DNA of 44,807 nucleotides from Bacteroidota bacterium (lineage in GTDB: Bacteria > Bacteroidota > Bacteroidia > Flavobacteriales_D > Crocinitomicaceae), in assembly GCA_016868915.1 (NCBI GenBank), contig VGFL01000012.1, positions 1-44,807 on the forward strand. Reading direction: 5' to 3'. Positions 1-10,143 of the stretch are shown here, one piece after another. Position 1 is the stretch's first letter. Each line of letters starts with the position of its first letter. The notes beneath the pieces are model-generated. The model searched no databases, was not told the DNA's origin, and was given only the letters and a program-made list of their open reading frames with translations. The translations under genes were made by a program, and so were the position numbers.

Positions 1-421
1 CGTACATAACAACATCATCGTTTGGATCCGCGGTTAACGTGTCATAAATCTGAAGAAAAACAGCAGCTGAATCTCCTGCTTGTACTATATTTTTGTAGGC
101 AAAATTTAAGGTCCAAGAAGCAGGATTAGTAATTGCTCCGGGGACATATTGTTGAATGAAGCCTGGAATGGTATCAGAAGGCCATTGTAAAAGACCCGCA
201 GTTGCTGGATCAAAAATTGTTTTAATCTTTCCATATTGAGCACCAGCGTAGGCGCCAGATGTTTCAATGGTGTAAAGACCTTGTCCCCATCCAGGAGAAT
301 CATAGGCTATACCGGGAAGCAAAGGAGTTGCAGGTGATTCAAAATTACCGTTAACAACAATTTGAGCATTTGATGAAATAACGCAAATTAAAAAAGAGGC
401 AAATAGTAAGATTTTTTTCAT
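1..421 (-). CDS. N-terminal part of a secreted protein (runs off the window edge)
   Basis: Reverse strand from CAT at 419-421 reads MKKILLFASFLICVISSNAQIVVNGNFESPATPLLPGIAYDSPGWGQGLYTIETSGAYAGAQYGKIKTIFDPATAGLLQWPSDTIPGFIQQYVPGAITNPASWTLNFAYKN... with a clear signal peptide; open to base 1; missing from the ORF track. Confidence 0.8.
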   Translation of the reverse strand, partial: MKKILLFASFLICVISSNAQIVVNGNFESPATPLLPGIAYDSPGWGQGLYTIETSGAYAGAQYGKIKTIFDPATAGLLQWPSDTIPGFIQQYVPGAITNPASWTLNFAYKNIVQAGDSAAVFLQIYDTLTADPNDDVVMY

Positions 422-582
422 ATGATTAATTTTAAATTTAATACAAAACTAATAAATTCCTTAAATAAACAATAGAACTCAACCAAAAAGGTGTTTTTTT
501 CTTCTTGACTTATTGTTAAGAAATTTAAACTCTAAAAACTATAGTGCTCATGCTTTTCATGCAGGAAAAAAAATAAGTGTAC

Positions 583-3500
583 TCAGACACTCGTTGAACT
601 AATCACAATGTCATCGTCCGAATTGTTTTTTTTAAATTTTAATTTTTCCTTAAGTCGGTCAACAATATAATACATCATTGGGACAACGATAATTGTTAAG
701 AACATTGAACTCGTTAAACCACCAATTAAAATCCAAGCCAGGCCATTTTTCCACTCTGCACCGGATCCTTTTGCAATTGCAATTGGTATCATTCCGATTA
801 CCATTGCGATGGTTGTCATCAAAATAGGACGCATTCGTTCACGAACAGACTCAAGGAGAGCGTCGAACGTATTTTTTCCTTGAGCTTTGAGATGATTTGC
901 AAAATCCACAATCAAAATCGCATTTTTAGCAACCAATCCAAGTAGCATCAACATTCCAAGCATAGTAAAAATTCCCATACTTGAAGAGGTCAAGTTGAGT
1001 GCTAAAATTGCACCGATGAGCGAGACAAGAATTGAAAAAAGTACCACAAATGGATAAACAAAATTGTCATATAAAGCAACCATTATAAGATAAACCAATA
1101 TTAAACCCACTCCCATTGCAGTTCCCAACGCGCCTACGGACTCTTTCTGTCTTTTTACCTCTCCTCCCCATAACATCCGAATATTTTTATCTAACGGACT
1201 TTTTTCCAAGTATTTCTCAATTTCAGCCGCAACATTTCCTGAGGGTGTCCCCAAAACATAACTCCGAATAGTCGCACTTGATATTCTATTTTTTCTTTCC
1301 AAGGTAGCATTCCCATTATCTACAACTACTTTCGCAAAATCAGTCAAACGAATTTGTCTTCCATCTGAAGTAGAAAACATCATTTCCTCAATATCTTTGA
1401 CACTTCGTCGGTCGAATTTATCAAGCATTATTCGAATGTTGAATTCATCACCTTTTTCATCAAATTGAGTATCATCATTTCCCGTTAGCGCGTTTTGTAA
1501 TTGCAATCCAACAGAGGCAATTGGTAGACCAAGAGCTCCCATTTTGGTACGATCTAATTCTACGCGAATTTCTGGGGTAACATCATCCGTTGAGATACTT
1601 GGGTCTTTTGCTCCTTTGATTTCTTGAATTGCATTTTTTAAACGCCTTGCCTCTTTACGTAATAATTCACTATCATCTGATGACAAAAAAAGTTCAATTG
1701 GTGCCTCCTCTGATTGAACCATCCCAATATTTAATGCCTTAACCTCTATTCCCGGGTATTTATTTTCAATTTTTTCCCGTAATTTATTCATATATATTTC
1801 GGTTGGATACACATTTTGCATACCTTCCTTCATTTGGACAGTTATTTCTGACTTATTTTCAGCGCCGAATGAAGCCGCACCCATCCCCGAGCTTGGTCCA
1901 CCAACATTTGAAAATACGATGGCGACGACATCTTTCTGCGCCAAAATGAGCTGTTCAATTTCTAAAGTGGTCGCATTATTTTCTTGAAACGGCGTACTTT
2001 TATCGTACTTTAATTTAATCATAAACTTACCTTGATCCCCTTGAGCGACAAATTCTTGTCCAACAATCCCCAATCCCATAGTAGCCATACTAGCTACGAA
2101 TAATACCAAGATCCCAAGACCCATTATCATTTTATGACGCAGTGACCATGCAACTATAGCTACATAAGATTCTGTAAAAATTGAAACTCTACGTTCGAAC
2201 CATAATAAGATTGCTTGAAATGGATTTTTAGGATTTAATTCAACTATTTTAGCAAAACGAGATGCCAACCAAGGCGTTAAAGTAAAGCAGACCAAAAGAG
2301 ACATTAAAGTAGAAACGACAACAACAATCGAAAATTGACGAAGTATATCAGAGATAATACCTTCAATAAAAACAACAGGTGAGAAAACAACAACATCAAC
2401 AAGAGTAATGGCAAGTGCTGTGTAGCCAATCTCATTCCTACCATCCAAGGCAGCTTTCCGTCGACTTTTACCCATTTGAAGGTGTCTATATATATTTTCT
2501 AAAACCACGATTGAGTCATCTACAAGAATTCCAATTACTAAAGACATTGCGAGAAGGGTCATTAAGTTAAGTGTATACCCAAGCAGATACATTGCAATAA
2601 AAGTTGAAATAAGTGAGGCTGGAATTGAAATTAATACGATTAAGGCATTTCGTAAACTGTGTAAAAATAACAGCATCACAGCTGCAACGAGAATAATTGC
2701 CAATTCCAAGTCGTGAATAACGGCATCTACAGAGCTAATTGTTGGAATTGATGTATCCGTAGCGATCGTAAATTTCACTCCTTCTTTTTTATATTTTTCT
2801 TCAATTTCTTTAAATTTCTCTTTTGTCGCTTTCGACATATTCACAGCATTCGCATCGCTTTGCTTCATCATTCGAAGACCAATTCCATTTTCACCATTGT
2901 AACGACTTATGGCTATTTGATCTTCCTGTGAATCGGAGATACTTGCAACATCTTTTAATCTTACCAAAGAATTATTATTCGAAATCAAAACATGATCACC
3001 TAACTCCTGAATTGTTTTAAATTTTCCAGACAGTCGTACTTTTATTTGTTCACTTTCATTTTTAACCTTGCCAGTGGGAAAATCTACATTAGCAGCGGAA
3101 ATAGATTGATTCACATTTGCTAATGTTAACCCGAAAGATTTTAATTTGTCTCTGTCAATATCGACCTTAAATTCTCTTCGTTCACCGCCAATAACTTGAA
3201 TATCTGCAACACCTTTGGTTTGTTTAATTGAGGGTAAAATTTGCTTCTCCATCAACAGCATAAATTCTCGATCACTGATATTTGGAGCTATGGCACTTAC
3301 TTGTAATACGGGCGAAGCATTAGGTTCAATTTTAGCTAAGACAGGTTTTTGGGCAGCAGAAGGTAATTTATTTTGGGCATTATTTATCTTTCGTTGGGCA
3401 TCCTGTAATGCCTCGTCCATATCAGCAGAAGGATTAAACTCAATAAGAACAACAGAGGCGTTATCTAGAGAAAAAGAGGTCACTTCTGTAATATTCTCCA

Positions 3501-3720
3501 ATCCACTGAGTGCATCCTCCAATGGTTTTGAAACCTGATTTTCAACAGTCGCAGGGGAAGCTCCTGGATAGGTTGTTGTGACAGTTAAAATTGGTGGGGA
3601 AAAGTCTGGTAATAATTCATAACTCAGCTGATTGTAACTAATTAAACCACCACCAATAAGTATTGTAAACATTACAATAATGAAAGAGGGTCTTTTTATT
3701 GATAATTCGGTAAGTGTCAT
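583..3720 (-). CDS. Efflux RND transporter permease (AcrB/HAE1-like)
   Basis: 1045 aa; 'IKRPSFIIVMFTILIGGGLISY...LLPDFSPPILTVTTTYPGASPATVE', 'LVDDSIVVLENIYRH' and the TM layout are typical of RND pumps. Confidence 0.95.
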   Translation of the reverse strand: MTLTELSIKRPSFIIVMFTILIGGGLISYNQLSYELLPDFSPPILTVTTTYPGASPATVENQVSKPLEDALSGLENITEVTSFSLDNASVVLIEFNPSADMDEALQDAQRKINNAQNKLPSAAQKPVLAKIEPNASPVLQVSAIAPNISDREFMLLMEKQILPSIKQTKGVADIQVIGGERREFKVDIDRDKLKSFGLTLANVNQSISAANVDFPTGKVKNESEQIKVRLSGKFKTIQELGDHVLISNNNSLVRLKDVASISDSQEDQIAISRYNGENGIGLRMMKQSDANAVNMSKATKEKFKEIEEKYKKEGVKFTIATDTSIPTISSVDAVIHDLELAIILVAAVMLLFLHSLRNALIVLISIPASLISTFIAMYLLGYTLNLMTLLAMSLVIGILVDDSIVVLENIYRHLQMGKSRRKAALDGRNEIGYTALAITLVDVVVFSPVVFIEGIISDILRQFSIVVVVSTLMSLLVCFTLTPWLASRFAKIVELNPKNPFQAILLWFERRVSIFTESYVAIVAWSLRHKMIMGLGILVLFVASMATMGLGIVGQEFVAQGDQGKFMIKLKYDKSTPFQENNATTLEIEQLILAQKDVVAIVFSNVGGPSSGMGAASFGAENKSEITVQMKEGMQNVYPTEIYMNKLREKIENKYPGIEVKALNIGMVQSEEAPIELFLSSDDSELLRKEARRLKNAIQEIKGAKDPSISTDDVTPEIRVELDRTKMGALGLPIASVGLQLQNALTGNDDTQFDEKGDEFNIRIMLDKFDRRSVKDIEEMMFSTSDGRQIRLTDFAKVVVDNGNATLERKNRISSATIRSYVLGTPSGNVAAEIEKYLEKSPLDKNIRMLWGGEVKRQKESVGALGTAMGVGLILVYLIMVALYDNFVYPFVVLFSILVSLIGAILALNLTSSSMGIFTMLGMLMLLGLVAKNAILIVDFANHLKAQGKNTFDALLESVRERMRPILMTTIAMVIGMIPIAIAKGSGAEWKNGLAWILIGGLTSSMFLTIIVVPMMYYIVDRLKEKLKFKKNNSDDDIVISSTSV

Positions 3721-3731
3721 TTCAACTGTCT

Positions 3732-4805
3732 TTATTTTATTTTAACATTTGAATTATTCTTTAAATTCACTTGGCCTTTAATTACCACCTTATCATTTTC
3801 AGTTATCCCGGAAAAAACCTCAATGTAATCACCATCAGCTGTTCCCGAATTGAAGGATGTGAGTATCGCTTTGCCTTTTTTAACTAAATAAACCTGTGGA
3901 TTTTTTGTTGAACCAATAAGAGTTTTTCTTGGAATAGACAGCGCGCTATGACTGGTACCATTCGCCATTGTGGCAGTTGCGAACATTCCTGCTTTGTATT
4001 CATTTGAATTATTTTTGACTTCAATTAATACTTTTACATTATGTAGTTTATCGGCTTGAGGGGAAATCACCTTTATTAATCCCCCTCTAATTTGATCGGG
4101 TGTAATATCAGCCGATACGTCAACCTTTTGCCCTTCCCTAAATTTATTTATATCACGCTCAGGAATATTTATAGCGAGCTTCAAGATAGAAATATCGGTA
4201 ATTTCAGCCACGGGTGTTCCAATCCCAATAACGGTACCTAAATCAATCATTTTTTTTGTGATAAAACCATTGAAGGGTGAAATAATTAAACAACCCTTAA
4301 TTTGCCTTAAAATCTGAGCTTTTTGAATTTCTAATCCTTTGATGGCTAGTTGAACCTTCTCCAATTGAATATCAGGAGCTGCGTTTTGTTCGGCTAAAAT
4401 CCGATAGCGTTGTTCATCTTTGCGCTGACCTTCAAGATTTACTTCAATTGTTTGTAACTGAAGTTTCAGCATTTCATCGTCTAATTTTGCTAAAACGCTT
4501 CCTTTCTTCACATAATCTCCCTCCTCGAATTTAACTGTGAGTATTTTACCCTGTCCTTCTGAACTTACCATTACTTGTTTGTAAGGCTCGAATGTTCCTA
4601 AATAGGAAAATTGGCTGTCGAAAGTATGTAGCTCTGGTTTAATAGTTTCCACCAAAACTGAAGCATTTACATCGTGTATATAGAGCTTGGCGGCAGCTTT
4701 TTTCCTATTCCCTATTAATGTAACGATTGTAAGGACAATTAATCCTACACCAACCACACTCAGAACCAAAACTTTTTTCATTCCACTATTATTTAATATT
4801 ACCAA
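3732..4805 (-). CDS. Efflux RND transporter periplasmic adaptor (MFP); more likely start is the internal Met at about 4781 (MKKVLVLSVVGVG)
   Basis: Barrel-sandwich motif 'VSSEGQGKILTVKFEEGDYVKKGSVLAKLDD' and 'ISPFNGFITKKMIDLGTVIGIGTPVAEITD'; adjacent to RND and TolC genes. Confidence 0.9.
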   Translation of the reverse strand: MVILNNSGMKKVLVLSVVGVGLIVLTIVTLIGNRKKAAAKLYIHDVNASVLVETIKPELHTFDSQFSYLGTFEPYKQVMVSSEGQGKILTVKFEEGDYVKKGSVLAKLDDEMLKLQLQTIEVNLEGQRKDEQRYRILAEQNAAPDIQLEKVQLAIKGLEIQKAQILRQIKGCLIISPFNGFITKKMIDLGTVIGIGTPVAEITDISILKLAINIPERDINKFREGQKVDVSADITPDQIRGGLIKVISPQADKLHNVKVLIEVKNNSNEYKAGMFATATMANGTSHSALSIPRKTLIGSTKNPQVYLVKKGKAILTSFNSGTADGDYIEVFSGITENDKVVIKGQVNLKNNSNVKIK

Positions 4806-6102
4806 TTGATTTAAGGTATTGAATTTCCGTTTGTCTTAATTTTAAATACGCATTAATTACGTTATTTTGTGCCTGCTGAATTTGATTATTTGCTTGGATT
4901 ACATCATTTGCACTTACCGTTCCTTGTTTGAACAGATTTTCTATTTGGTTGTATACTTTCTGAGCTAAATCCAACTGATTTTTATTTAATTTCAGAGTAT
5001 TCGATTGACTTTCAATTTCTCTGCGTGCATTCTTTGTGATTTGCTCTAATTGCTGAGTCAAGTAAATCTCTTGGTTTTCAATTTTTTCAAGATTCAATAA
5101 GTTGATTTTTTGTTTATTTTGGCGTTCAAGACCGTCAAAAATTGTCCAATCGAGCCTTAAACCAAAAAAAGCAGATGGAATACCTACCCTAAAATTATCT
5201 TTTGGCATCAGACTATACGTGTAATTATACGCTGCATATAATGATATGCTCGGGAAATAGGACATTTTATTGCCTTTGTTTTCCGCTAAATTCATTTGTT
5301 TCTGCTCCACAAGCAATTCGTATTGAGGGCGATAAATGGTTGTCGTGTCGTATAAAATTGTTCTCTCAATTAATTCATCCGAGAGAATTGAAATGCGATT
5401 TTGAACAGGAATACCAGTGAGAATACATAGTGCATCCTCTACTTGTGCTTTTGCCGAATTTATGTTTTGAATAGTATTTTCAAGAGATAATTTATTTAAA
5501 GTCAATTTATCAACCTCTAAGGAAATTAGTACTCCTTGTTGGACCATTGCTGTCATATTCAAAATTAGCTTATTGAGATTGTGAATATTACTATCAATGA
5601 AAGATTTCTGTTTTATCAATGCTTGAAGATTAAAATATGCACTTGCTATTTGATACTTGATTTCATCTTGCGTTAACTTGTATTGAAGATTAACTATTTT
5701 TTTATTAATGTCAAGTACAGTGAGGCCATAATTTAATTGAGGATTGTATATTATTTGAGTTAGCTGGATAGTGTTTCCAAGGTTGAATGGGACTCCAAAT
5801 TTGACAGTTGCATACGTATCGGGTTCACCACCAAAAAATGCTGCGGGGACAACTTGCCCTGGAATCAGCGCATTGAATCTATAATCACCGGTTGCTGAAA
5901 TTTTTGGAAATCTCGCTGCTAGGTATGTATTCTTCTGTTTTCCATTTATTTCAATATCCAGTTTCGCATTTCGAATTGACTGGTTTGCCGTATCAGAAAT
6001 TTCTAAAAGCTGCTGTAAGCTATATACTTGGCAATTGATGCTAGACGAAGCAACTGCAAAAAAAATTATGAACCCTACATTCGATAAAGATAACTGTTTC
6101 AT
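4789..6102 (-). CDS. TolC family outer membrane efflux protein
   Basis: Signal peptide plus repeated coiled-coil TolC pattern ('VYNQIENLFKQGTVSANDVIQANNQIQQAQNNVINAYLKLRQTEIQYLKSIG'); operon context. Confidence 0.9.
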   Translation of the reverse strand: MKQLSLSNVGFIIFFAVASSSINCQVYSLQQLLEISDTANQSIRNAKLDIEINGKQKNTYLAARFPKISATGDYRFNALIPGQVVPAAFFGGEPDTYATVKFGVPFNLGNTIQLTQIIYNPQLNYGLTVLDINKKIVNLQYKLTQDEIKYQIASAYFNLQALIKQKSFIDSNIHNLNKLILNMTAMVQQGVLISLEVDKLTLNKLSLENTIQNINSAKAQVEDALCILTGIPVQNRISILSDELIERTILYDTTTIYRPQYELLVEQKQMNLAENKGNKMSYFPSISLYAAYNYTYSLMPKDNFRVGIPSAFFGLRLDWTIFDGLERQNKQKINLLNLEKIENQEIYLTQQLEQITKNARREIESQSNTLKLNKNQLDLAQKVYNQIENLFKQGTVSANDVIQANNQIQQAQNNVINAYLKLRQTEIQYLKSIGNIK

Positions 6103-6106
6103 TATA

Positions 6107-6721
6107 CTAATCTTTTTGAATGAATAAATAATTTAATAACATTTCTTTTACGACTTCTTTATATTTCACAAGGTGGGCACTGTACTCTTCATCAGATAAA
6201 TTATTCAATTGTTGATTGAGCAATCTTGCCATGAATGGGTGTTGACAATTTGCCATTACTAACATGATAATACTCGACAAATCTAATTTTCTCATAATTC
6301 CATTTTTCTGAGCCTCAAGAGTTTCTTCAAAGATCCCTGATCGACCAAGTTGAGATAATATTCCTTGTGGTTCAATCCCTGCATTCTTATTTCTGGACAT
6401 TTCATTGATAACAAACATTGGAATTTCGGGGTGCTTTGCCAGGAATTCAAACTCTCTATCAACGAGCTTATTAATTTTCTCTTTTAGCGTAATATTCGAA
6501 GAAAATACATCAACCATAGACAGCAGAAATTCTTCAGTAACACTTTGATAAATTAGAACGAAAAGTTGATTTTTTGATCGGAAATAATAATTTACCAAAG
6601 CTACATTTGTGCCTGCTTCCTTCGCAATTTCTCTTGATGTACATCCAGAAAATCCCTTTTGAATAAAAACACGCTTAGCGGCTATTTTTATTTTTTCTTC
6701 TGTATGTGAATCTTTTGACAT
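6107..6721 (-). CDS. TetR/AcrR family transcriptional regulator
   Basis: N-terminal HTH 'IKIAAKRVFIQKGFSGCTSREIAKEAGTNVALVNYYFRSKNQLF'; first gene of the efflux cluster. Confidence 0.93.
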   Translation of the reverse strand: MSKDSHTEEKIKIAAKRVFIQKGFSGCTSREIAKEAGTNVALVNYYFRSKNQLFVLIYQSVTEEFLLSMVDVFSSNITLKEKINKLVDREFEFLAKHPEIPMFVINEMSRNKNAGIEPQGILSQLGRSGIFEETLEAQKNGIMRKLDLSSIIMLVMANCQHPFMARLLNQQLNNLSDEEYSAHLVKYKEVVKEMLLNYLFIQKD

Positions 6722-6753
6722 AATTCAAAAATCAATATAAAGATAAACAGAGA

Positions 6754-6773
6754 TTTTAAACAATTGTTTAAAA
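6754..6773. promoter_or_regulatory. Perfect 20-bp palindrome TTTTAAACAATTGTTTAAAA, candidate TetR operator
   Basis: Read directly; 32 nt upstream of the tetR start codon (6721). Confidence 0.65.
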
Positions 6774-6851
6774 CAAAAAAATAAAACCGTTCTTATTTCA
6801 TATGAATGAAGGGAATCACCCTAATTTTAGTTGAAAAATGACAATTTTATT

Positions 6852-7382
6852 TTAGGAATTACGTAATCTTTTGTACCATTTTATGGCAATCATTAAGGTT
6901 ATTCCAACGGCAAAGAAGCCGAATACACCATTAATCCAATTTAAACTGTTTTTTAGAACGACAAGAAATACAATGCTTACTAAAAATAAGGTTGCCACTT
7001 CGTTCCAAATACGTAATTGAGTGGATGTCCATTTGAAATTATCTTTACTGAAATCAAAAAGAATTTTTTGGCAAATAAAATGGTATATAAGAAGTAAAAC
7101 AACAAATCCTAATTTAAGATGCATCCAGGTTGATACTTTATAATACTCCCAATTTAAAAATAACATCCAATTACCAAAAATAACAGTGAAGGCCATTGAT
7201 GGTGTTGTAATAATCCACCATAACTTTTTTTCCATAATAAGGAACTGCTTTGATAAAATTGACCTTTCTGTTGTTTCTTTCGTTTGAGCCTCAACATGGT
7301 AAATGAAAAGTCTAACCATATAAAACAGTCCAGCAAACCAACTGACCATAAAAATTATATGAAGCGCTTTAATTGTATCCAT
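6852..7382 (-). CDS. hemJ: HemJ/CopD-like membrane protein (putative protoporphyrinogen oxidase)
   Basis: 176 aa; 'IKALHIIFMVSWFAGLFYMVRLFIYHVEA' and 'WMHLKLGFVVLLLIYH' match the HemJ family pattern. Confidence 0.8.
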   Translation of the reverse strand: MDTIKALHIIFMVSWFAGLFYMVRLFIYHVEAQTKETTERSILSKQFLIMEKKLWWIITTPSMAFTVIFGNWMLFLNWEYYKVSTWMHLKLGFVVLLLIYHFICQKILFDFSKDNFKWTSTQLRIWNEVATLFLVSIVFLVVLKNSLNWINGVFGFFAVGITLMIAIKWYKRLRNS

Positions 7383-7434
7383 TGCAGTTTTAATTTTTAA
7401 TAAATGGTTTTCATAACGGACTAATTAAACAAAA

Positions 7435-7457
7435 AAGGCGAACAATTCGTTCGCCTT
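7435..7457 (-). terminator. Intrinsic terminator of the DUF5011-like lipoprotein gene
   Basis: Minus strand AAGGCGAAC-GAATT-GTTCGCCTT followed by TTTT; 9-bp perfect stem about 20 nt past the stop at 7478. Confidence 0.8.
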
Positions 7458-7477
7458 CAAAACACAAATTTTACTAT

Positions 7478-8179
7478 TTACTGTTTTGTATAGGTTGCTA
7501 TGCATTGTCCCTCTCCACCGATTAAAGGGGTAGAATTAACATATGTATAATTAATGGTTATTTGATTCCCCTGGCTATTCATAGTTCCAGACCCAGAAAA
7601 ATCAATGTTACCAATGGTTATATTAACGGACTGCTGTGGTATGGTAATAGTCGCTCCATTTATTGTTGCATTAGCAGAACCACCTACAAGCATAAACATA
7701 TTATCAATGACTAACTGATTTGCCGATGTACCAATACTAACTTCAGGTGTTCCAGCCAATGGAAATCCAGTTCCGCAATCACTTGATACGTCCCACGTTA
7801 CAGTCCAATTGTCTTGTCCAATAACTACGTCGACTACCCGTTGAGCTGTCGCTGTTCCATTTGCATTGGTTGCGCTGTAATTTACTTCGTAGGATCCCGT
7901 TGTTGAGGAGTTTACATTATTTTCTGTAACTACATCGACACTCGATCCATCTTTGTTTACTGCTGTTGCACCTGGGTCATTATACGTTGATCCAACTGAA
8001 ATAGAAGTGTCCGCCGAACCAATTAAAGTAAGAATAGGTGTATACAAACAACTGCCGTCGTCCTTTTTCGCTTTGCTGTTATAATTGGTTGCCACTGGAT
8101 CAGTACATCCTTTCTTTTTACACGATGTGATACCAACGCCAAAGACAGATAATAAAAATAAAACAATACATTTTTTCAT
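7478..8179 (-). CDS. Lipoprotein with DUF5011-type Ig-like domain
   Basis: Lipobox 'GITSCKKKGC', 'CTDPVATNYNSKAKKDDGSCLY' motif, and 'DTSISVGSTYNDPGATAVNKDGSSVDVVTENNVNSSTTGSYEVNYSATNANGTA' resembling DUF5011. Confidence 0.75.
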   Translation of the reverse strand: MKKCIVLFLLSVFGVGITSCKKKGCTDPVATNYNSKAKKDDGSCLYTPILTLIGSADTSISVGSTYNDPGATAVNKDGSSVDVVTENNVNSSTTGSYEVNYSATNANGTATAQRVVDVVIGQDNWTVTWDVSSDCGTGFPLAGTPEVSIGTSANQLVIDNMFMLVGGSANATINGATITIPQQSVNITIGNIDFSGSGTMNSQGNQITINYTYVNSTPLIGGEGQCIATYTKQ

Positions 8180-8292
8180 ATTTACAACATTAAATTTTTG
8201 AACGAATTTAGTAAAAAATCAATATAAAGCAAATAAAATATGAATTTCTTTTGGTTTAAAAAATGAAAATAAGATCAAGGTAGCAAGGTGCC

Positions 8293-10140
8293 TTACTCCA
8301 CCGTTACGCTTTTAGCCAAGTTTCTCGGCTGGTCAACATTACATTGACGCATTACTGCGATGTGATATGATAATAATTGAAGTGGAATTGTAGCCAGAAG
8401 TGGAACCAGACATTCATTTGTTTCGGGGATTTCAATTACTTCATCAGCAATTTCTCGAACATGAATATCTCCCTCTGTAACAATGGCAATAATTTTTCCT
8501 TTTCGAGCTTTGACCTCTTGAATATTAGAAACAACTTTTTCATAGGAATTTCCTTGTGTAGCAATAACAAAAACAGGCATGTTTTCATCAATTAAGGCAA
8601 TTGGTCCATGTTTCATTTCTGCTGCGGGATAACCTTCAGCGTGAATATATGAAATCTCTTTCAATTTTAATGCCCCCTCCAATGCAACTGGAAAAGAGTT
8701 CCCTCTTCCCAAATATAGTGCATTTGACACATCTTTATATTGAGCAGCAATTCGTTCAATATGCCCATTGCTTTCTAAAACTCGCTTTACTTTATTGGGA
8801 ATCGATTCAAGCTCGGCCAACATAGTATGAAGGGCAGACTGGGTTATTGTTCCTTTTTTCTGTGCTAAAGTTAATGCCATCAGAGCAAGAATTGTAACTT
8901 GGGCTGTAAAAGCTTTGGTTGATGCAACTCCAATTTCTGGTCCAGCATGAGTGTAAGATCCTGCATCTGTGATTCGAGAAATGGAGGACCCAACAACATT
9001 ACAAATACCAAGAATCGTTGCTCCCTTACTCTTTGCTAATTCAAGAGCTGCCAATGTATCGGCCGTTTCACCTGATTGAGAAATAGCAATAACAACATCC
9101 CTTTCATCAATAATTGGATTCCTGTATCTAAATTCACTTGCATATTCAACTTCAACATTGATTCTTGCAAGATCTTCAATAAGATATTCTCCAACTAAAC
9201 CTGCATGCCACGAGGTTCCACAAGCCACAATAACGAGGCGATTTGCCTGTATCATTTTATCTTCATACTCCCTGATTCCACGCAGAGAAACCCATCCTTC
9301 GTTAGTATTTAACCGACCTCTGAAACAATCAAGAATTGATCTTGGTTGCTCATATATTTCTTTCAACATAAAATGCTCATAACCTCCTTTTTCAAGCGCC
9401 TCTAACTCGAGCTCTAACTGTTGGATATATGGTGTTTTCTGCTGATCCCCAATGTTGTATAATTTGAGACCATCATTCTCAAGATCAATCACTGCAATTT
9501 CTTCATCATTCAAATAAACAACTTGTTTTGTGTATTCAACAATTGGCGAAGCGTCTGAAGCAAGGTAAAAGTCTCCTTCTGTTCCAATTCCAACTACCAG
9601 CGGACTACTTTTACGCGCAGCTACTAACCGATTGGGATAGTCTTTTGAAATGGCAACAATTGCGTAGGCACCAATAACGTAATGAAGAGCAATACGTAAA
9701 GCCTCTCCAAACCATACCTTTTCTTTTTTACTTATATTATCAATCAAATGAACCAATACTTCAGTATCTGTTTCGCTTTTAAAAACATAACCTTGATTAA
9801 TTAATTCTTTTCGAAGAGAGTCATAGTTTTCTATTATACCATTGTGAATCAATGCAATCGTACCATCCATTGAAACATGTGGATGAGCATTTATATCAGT
9901 TGGCAGTCCATGAGTTGCCCAACGGGTATGACCAATACCAATATGGCCGGAAATATCGAATTGATTGGCGTAATCCTCTAAATTTGATACTTTCCCCGCT
10001 TTTTTATAAACTAATAAATTACCTTTTGATAGTAAAGCCACTCCTGCACTATCATACCCTCTATATTCGAGTCTTTTTAAACCCTTCAGAACGACAGGGA
10101 AGGCATTTTTCTTACCAATATAAGCTACAATTCCACACAT
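8293..10140 (-). CDS. glmS: Glutamine--fructose-6-phosphate aminotransferase (isomerizing)
   Basis: N-terminal 'MCGIVAYIGKKNAFPVVLKGLKRLEYRGYDSAGVA', SIS-domain 'ACGTSWHAGLVGEYLIE', C-terminal 'DQPRNLAKSVTVE'. Confidence 0.98.
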   Translation of the reverse strand: MCGIVAYIGKKNAFPVVLKGLKRLEYRGYDSAGVALLSKGNLLVYKKAGKVSNLEDYANQFDISGHIGIGHTRWATHGLPTDINAHPHVSMDGTIALIHNGIIENYDSLRKELINQGYVFKSETDTEVLVHLIDNISKKEKVWFGEALRIALHYVIGAYAIVAISKDYPNRLVAARKSSPLVVGIGTEGDFYLASDASPIVEYTKQVVYLNDEEIAVIDLENDGLKLYNIGDQQKTPYIQQLELELEALEKGGYEHFMLKEIYEQPRSILDCFRGRLNTNEGWVSLRGIREYEDKMIQANRLVIVACGTSWHAGLVGEYLIEDLARINVEVEYASEFRYRNPIIDERDVVIAISQSGETADTLAALELAKSKGATILGICNVVGSSISRITDAGSYTHAGPEIGVASTKAFTAQVTILALMALTLAQKKGTITQSALHTMLAELESIPNKVKRVLESNGHIERIAAQYKDVSNALYLGRGNSFPVALEGALKLKEISYIHAEGYPAAEMKHGPIALIDENMPVFVIATQGNSYEKVVSNIQEVKARKGKIIAIVTEGDIHVREIADEVIEIPETNECLVPLLATIPLQLLSYHIAVMRQCNVDQPRNLAKSVTVE

Positions 10141-10143
10141 AAA

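Noticed and set aside
106-303. 65-aa minus-strand ORF from the ORF track
   Set aside because: Lies in another frame inside the convincing signal-peptide CDS 1..421; translation has no recognisable features.
3215-3538. 107-aa plus-strand ORF antisense to the RND gene
   Set aside because: Shadow ORF of a strongly conserved coding sequence; no start context or family signal.
583-6721. Efflux operon as a novel system
   Set aside because: TetR-TolC-MFP-RND is a common known arrangement; only the palindrome was kept as a finding.
9852-10142. 96-aa plus-strand ORF antisense to glmS
   Set aside because: Antisense to conserved GlmS N-terminal catalytic region; composition looks non-coding.
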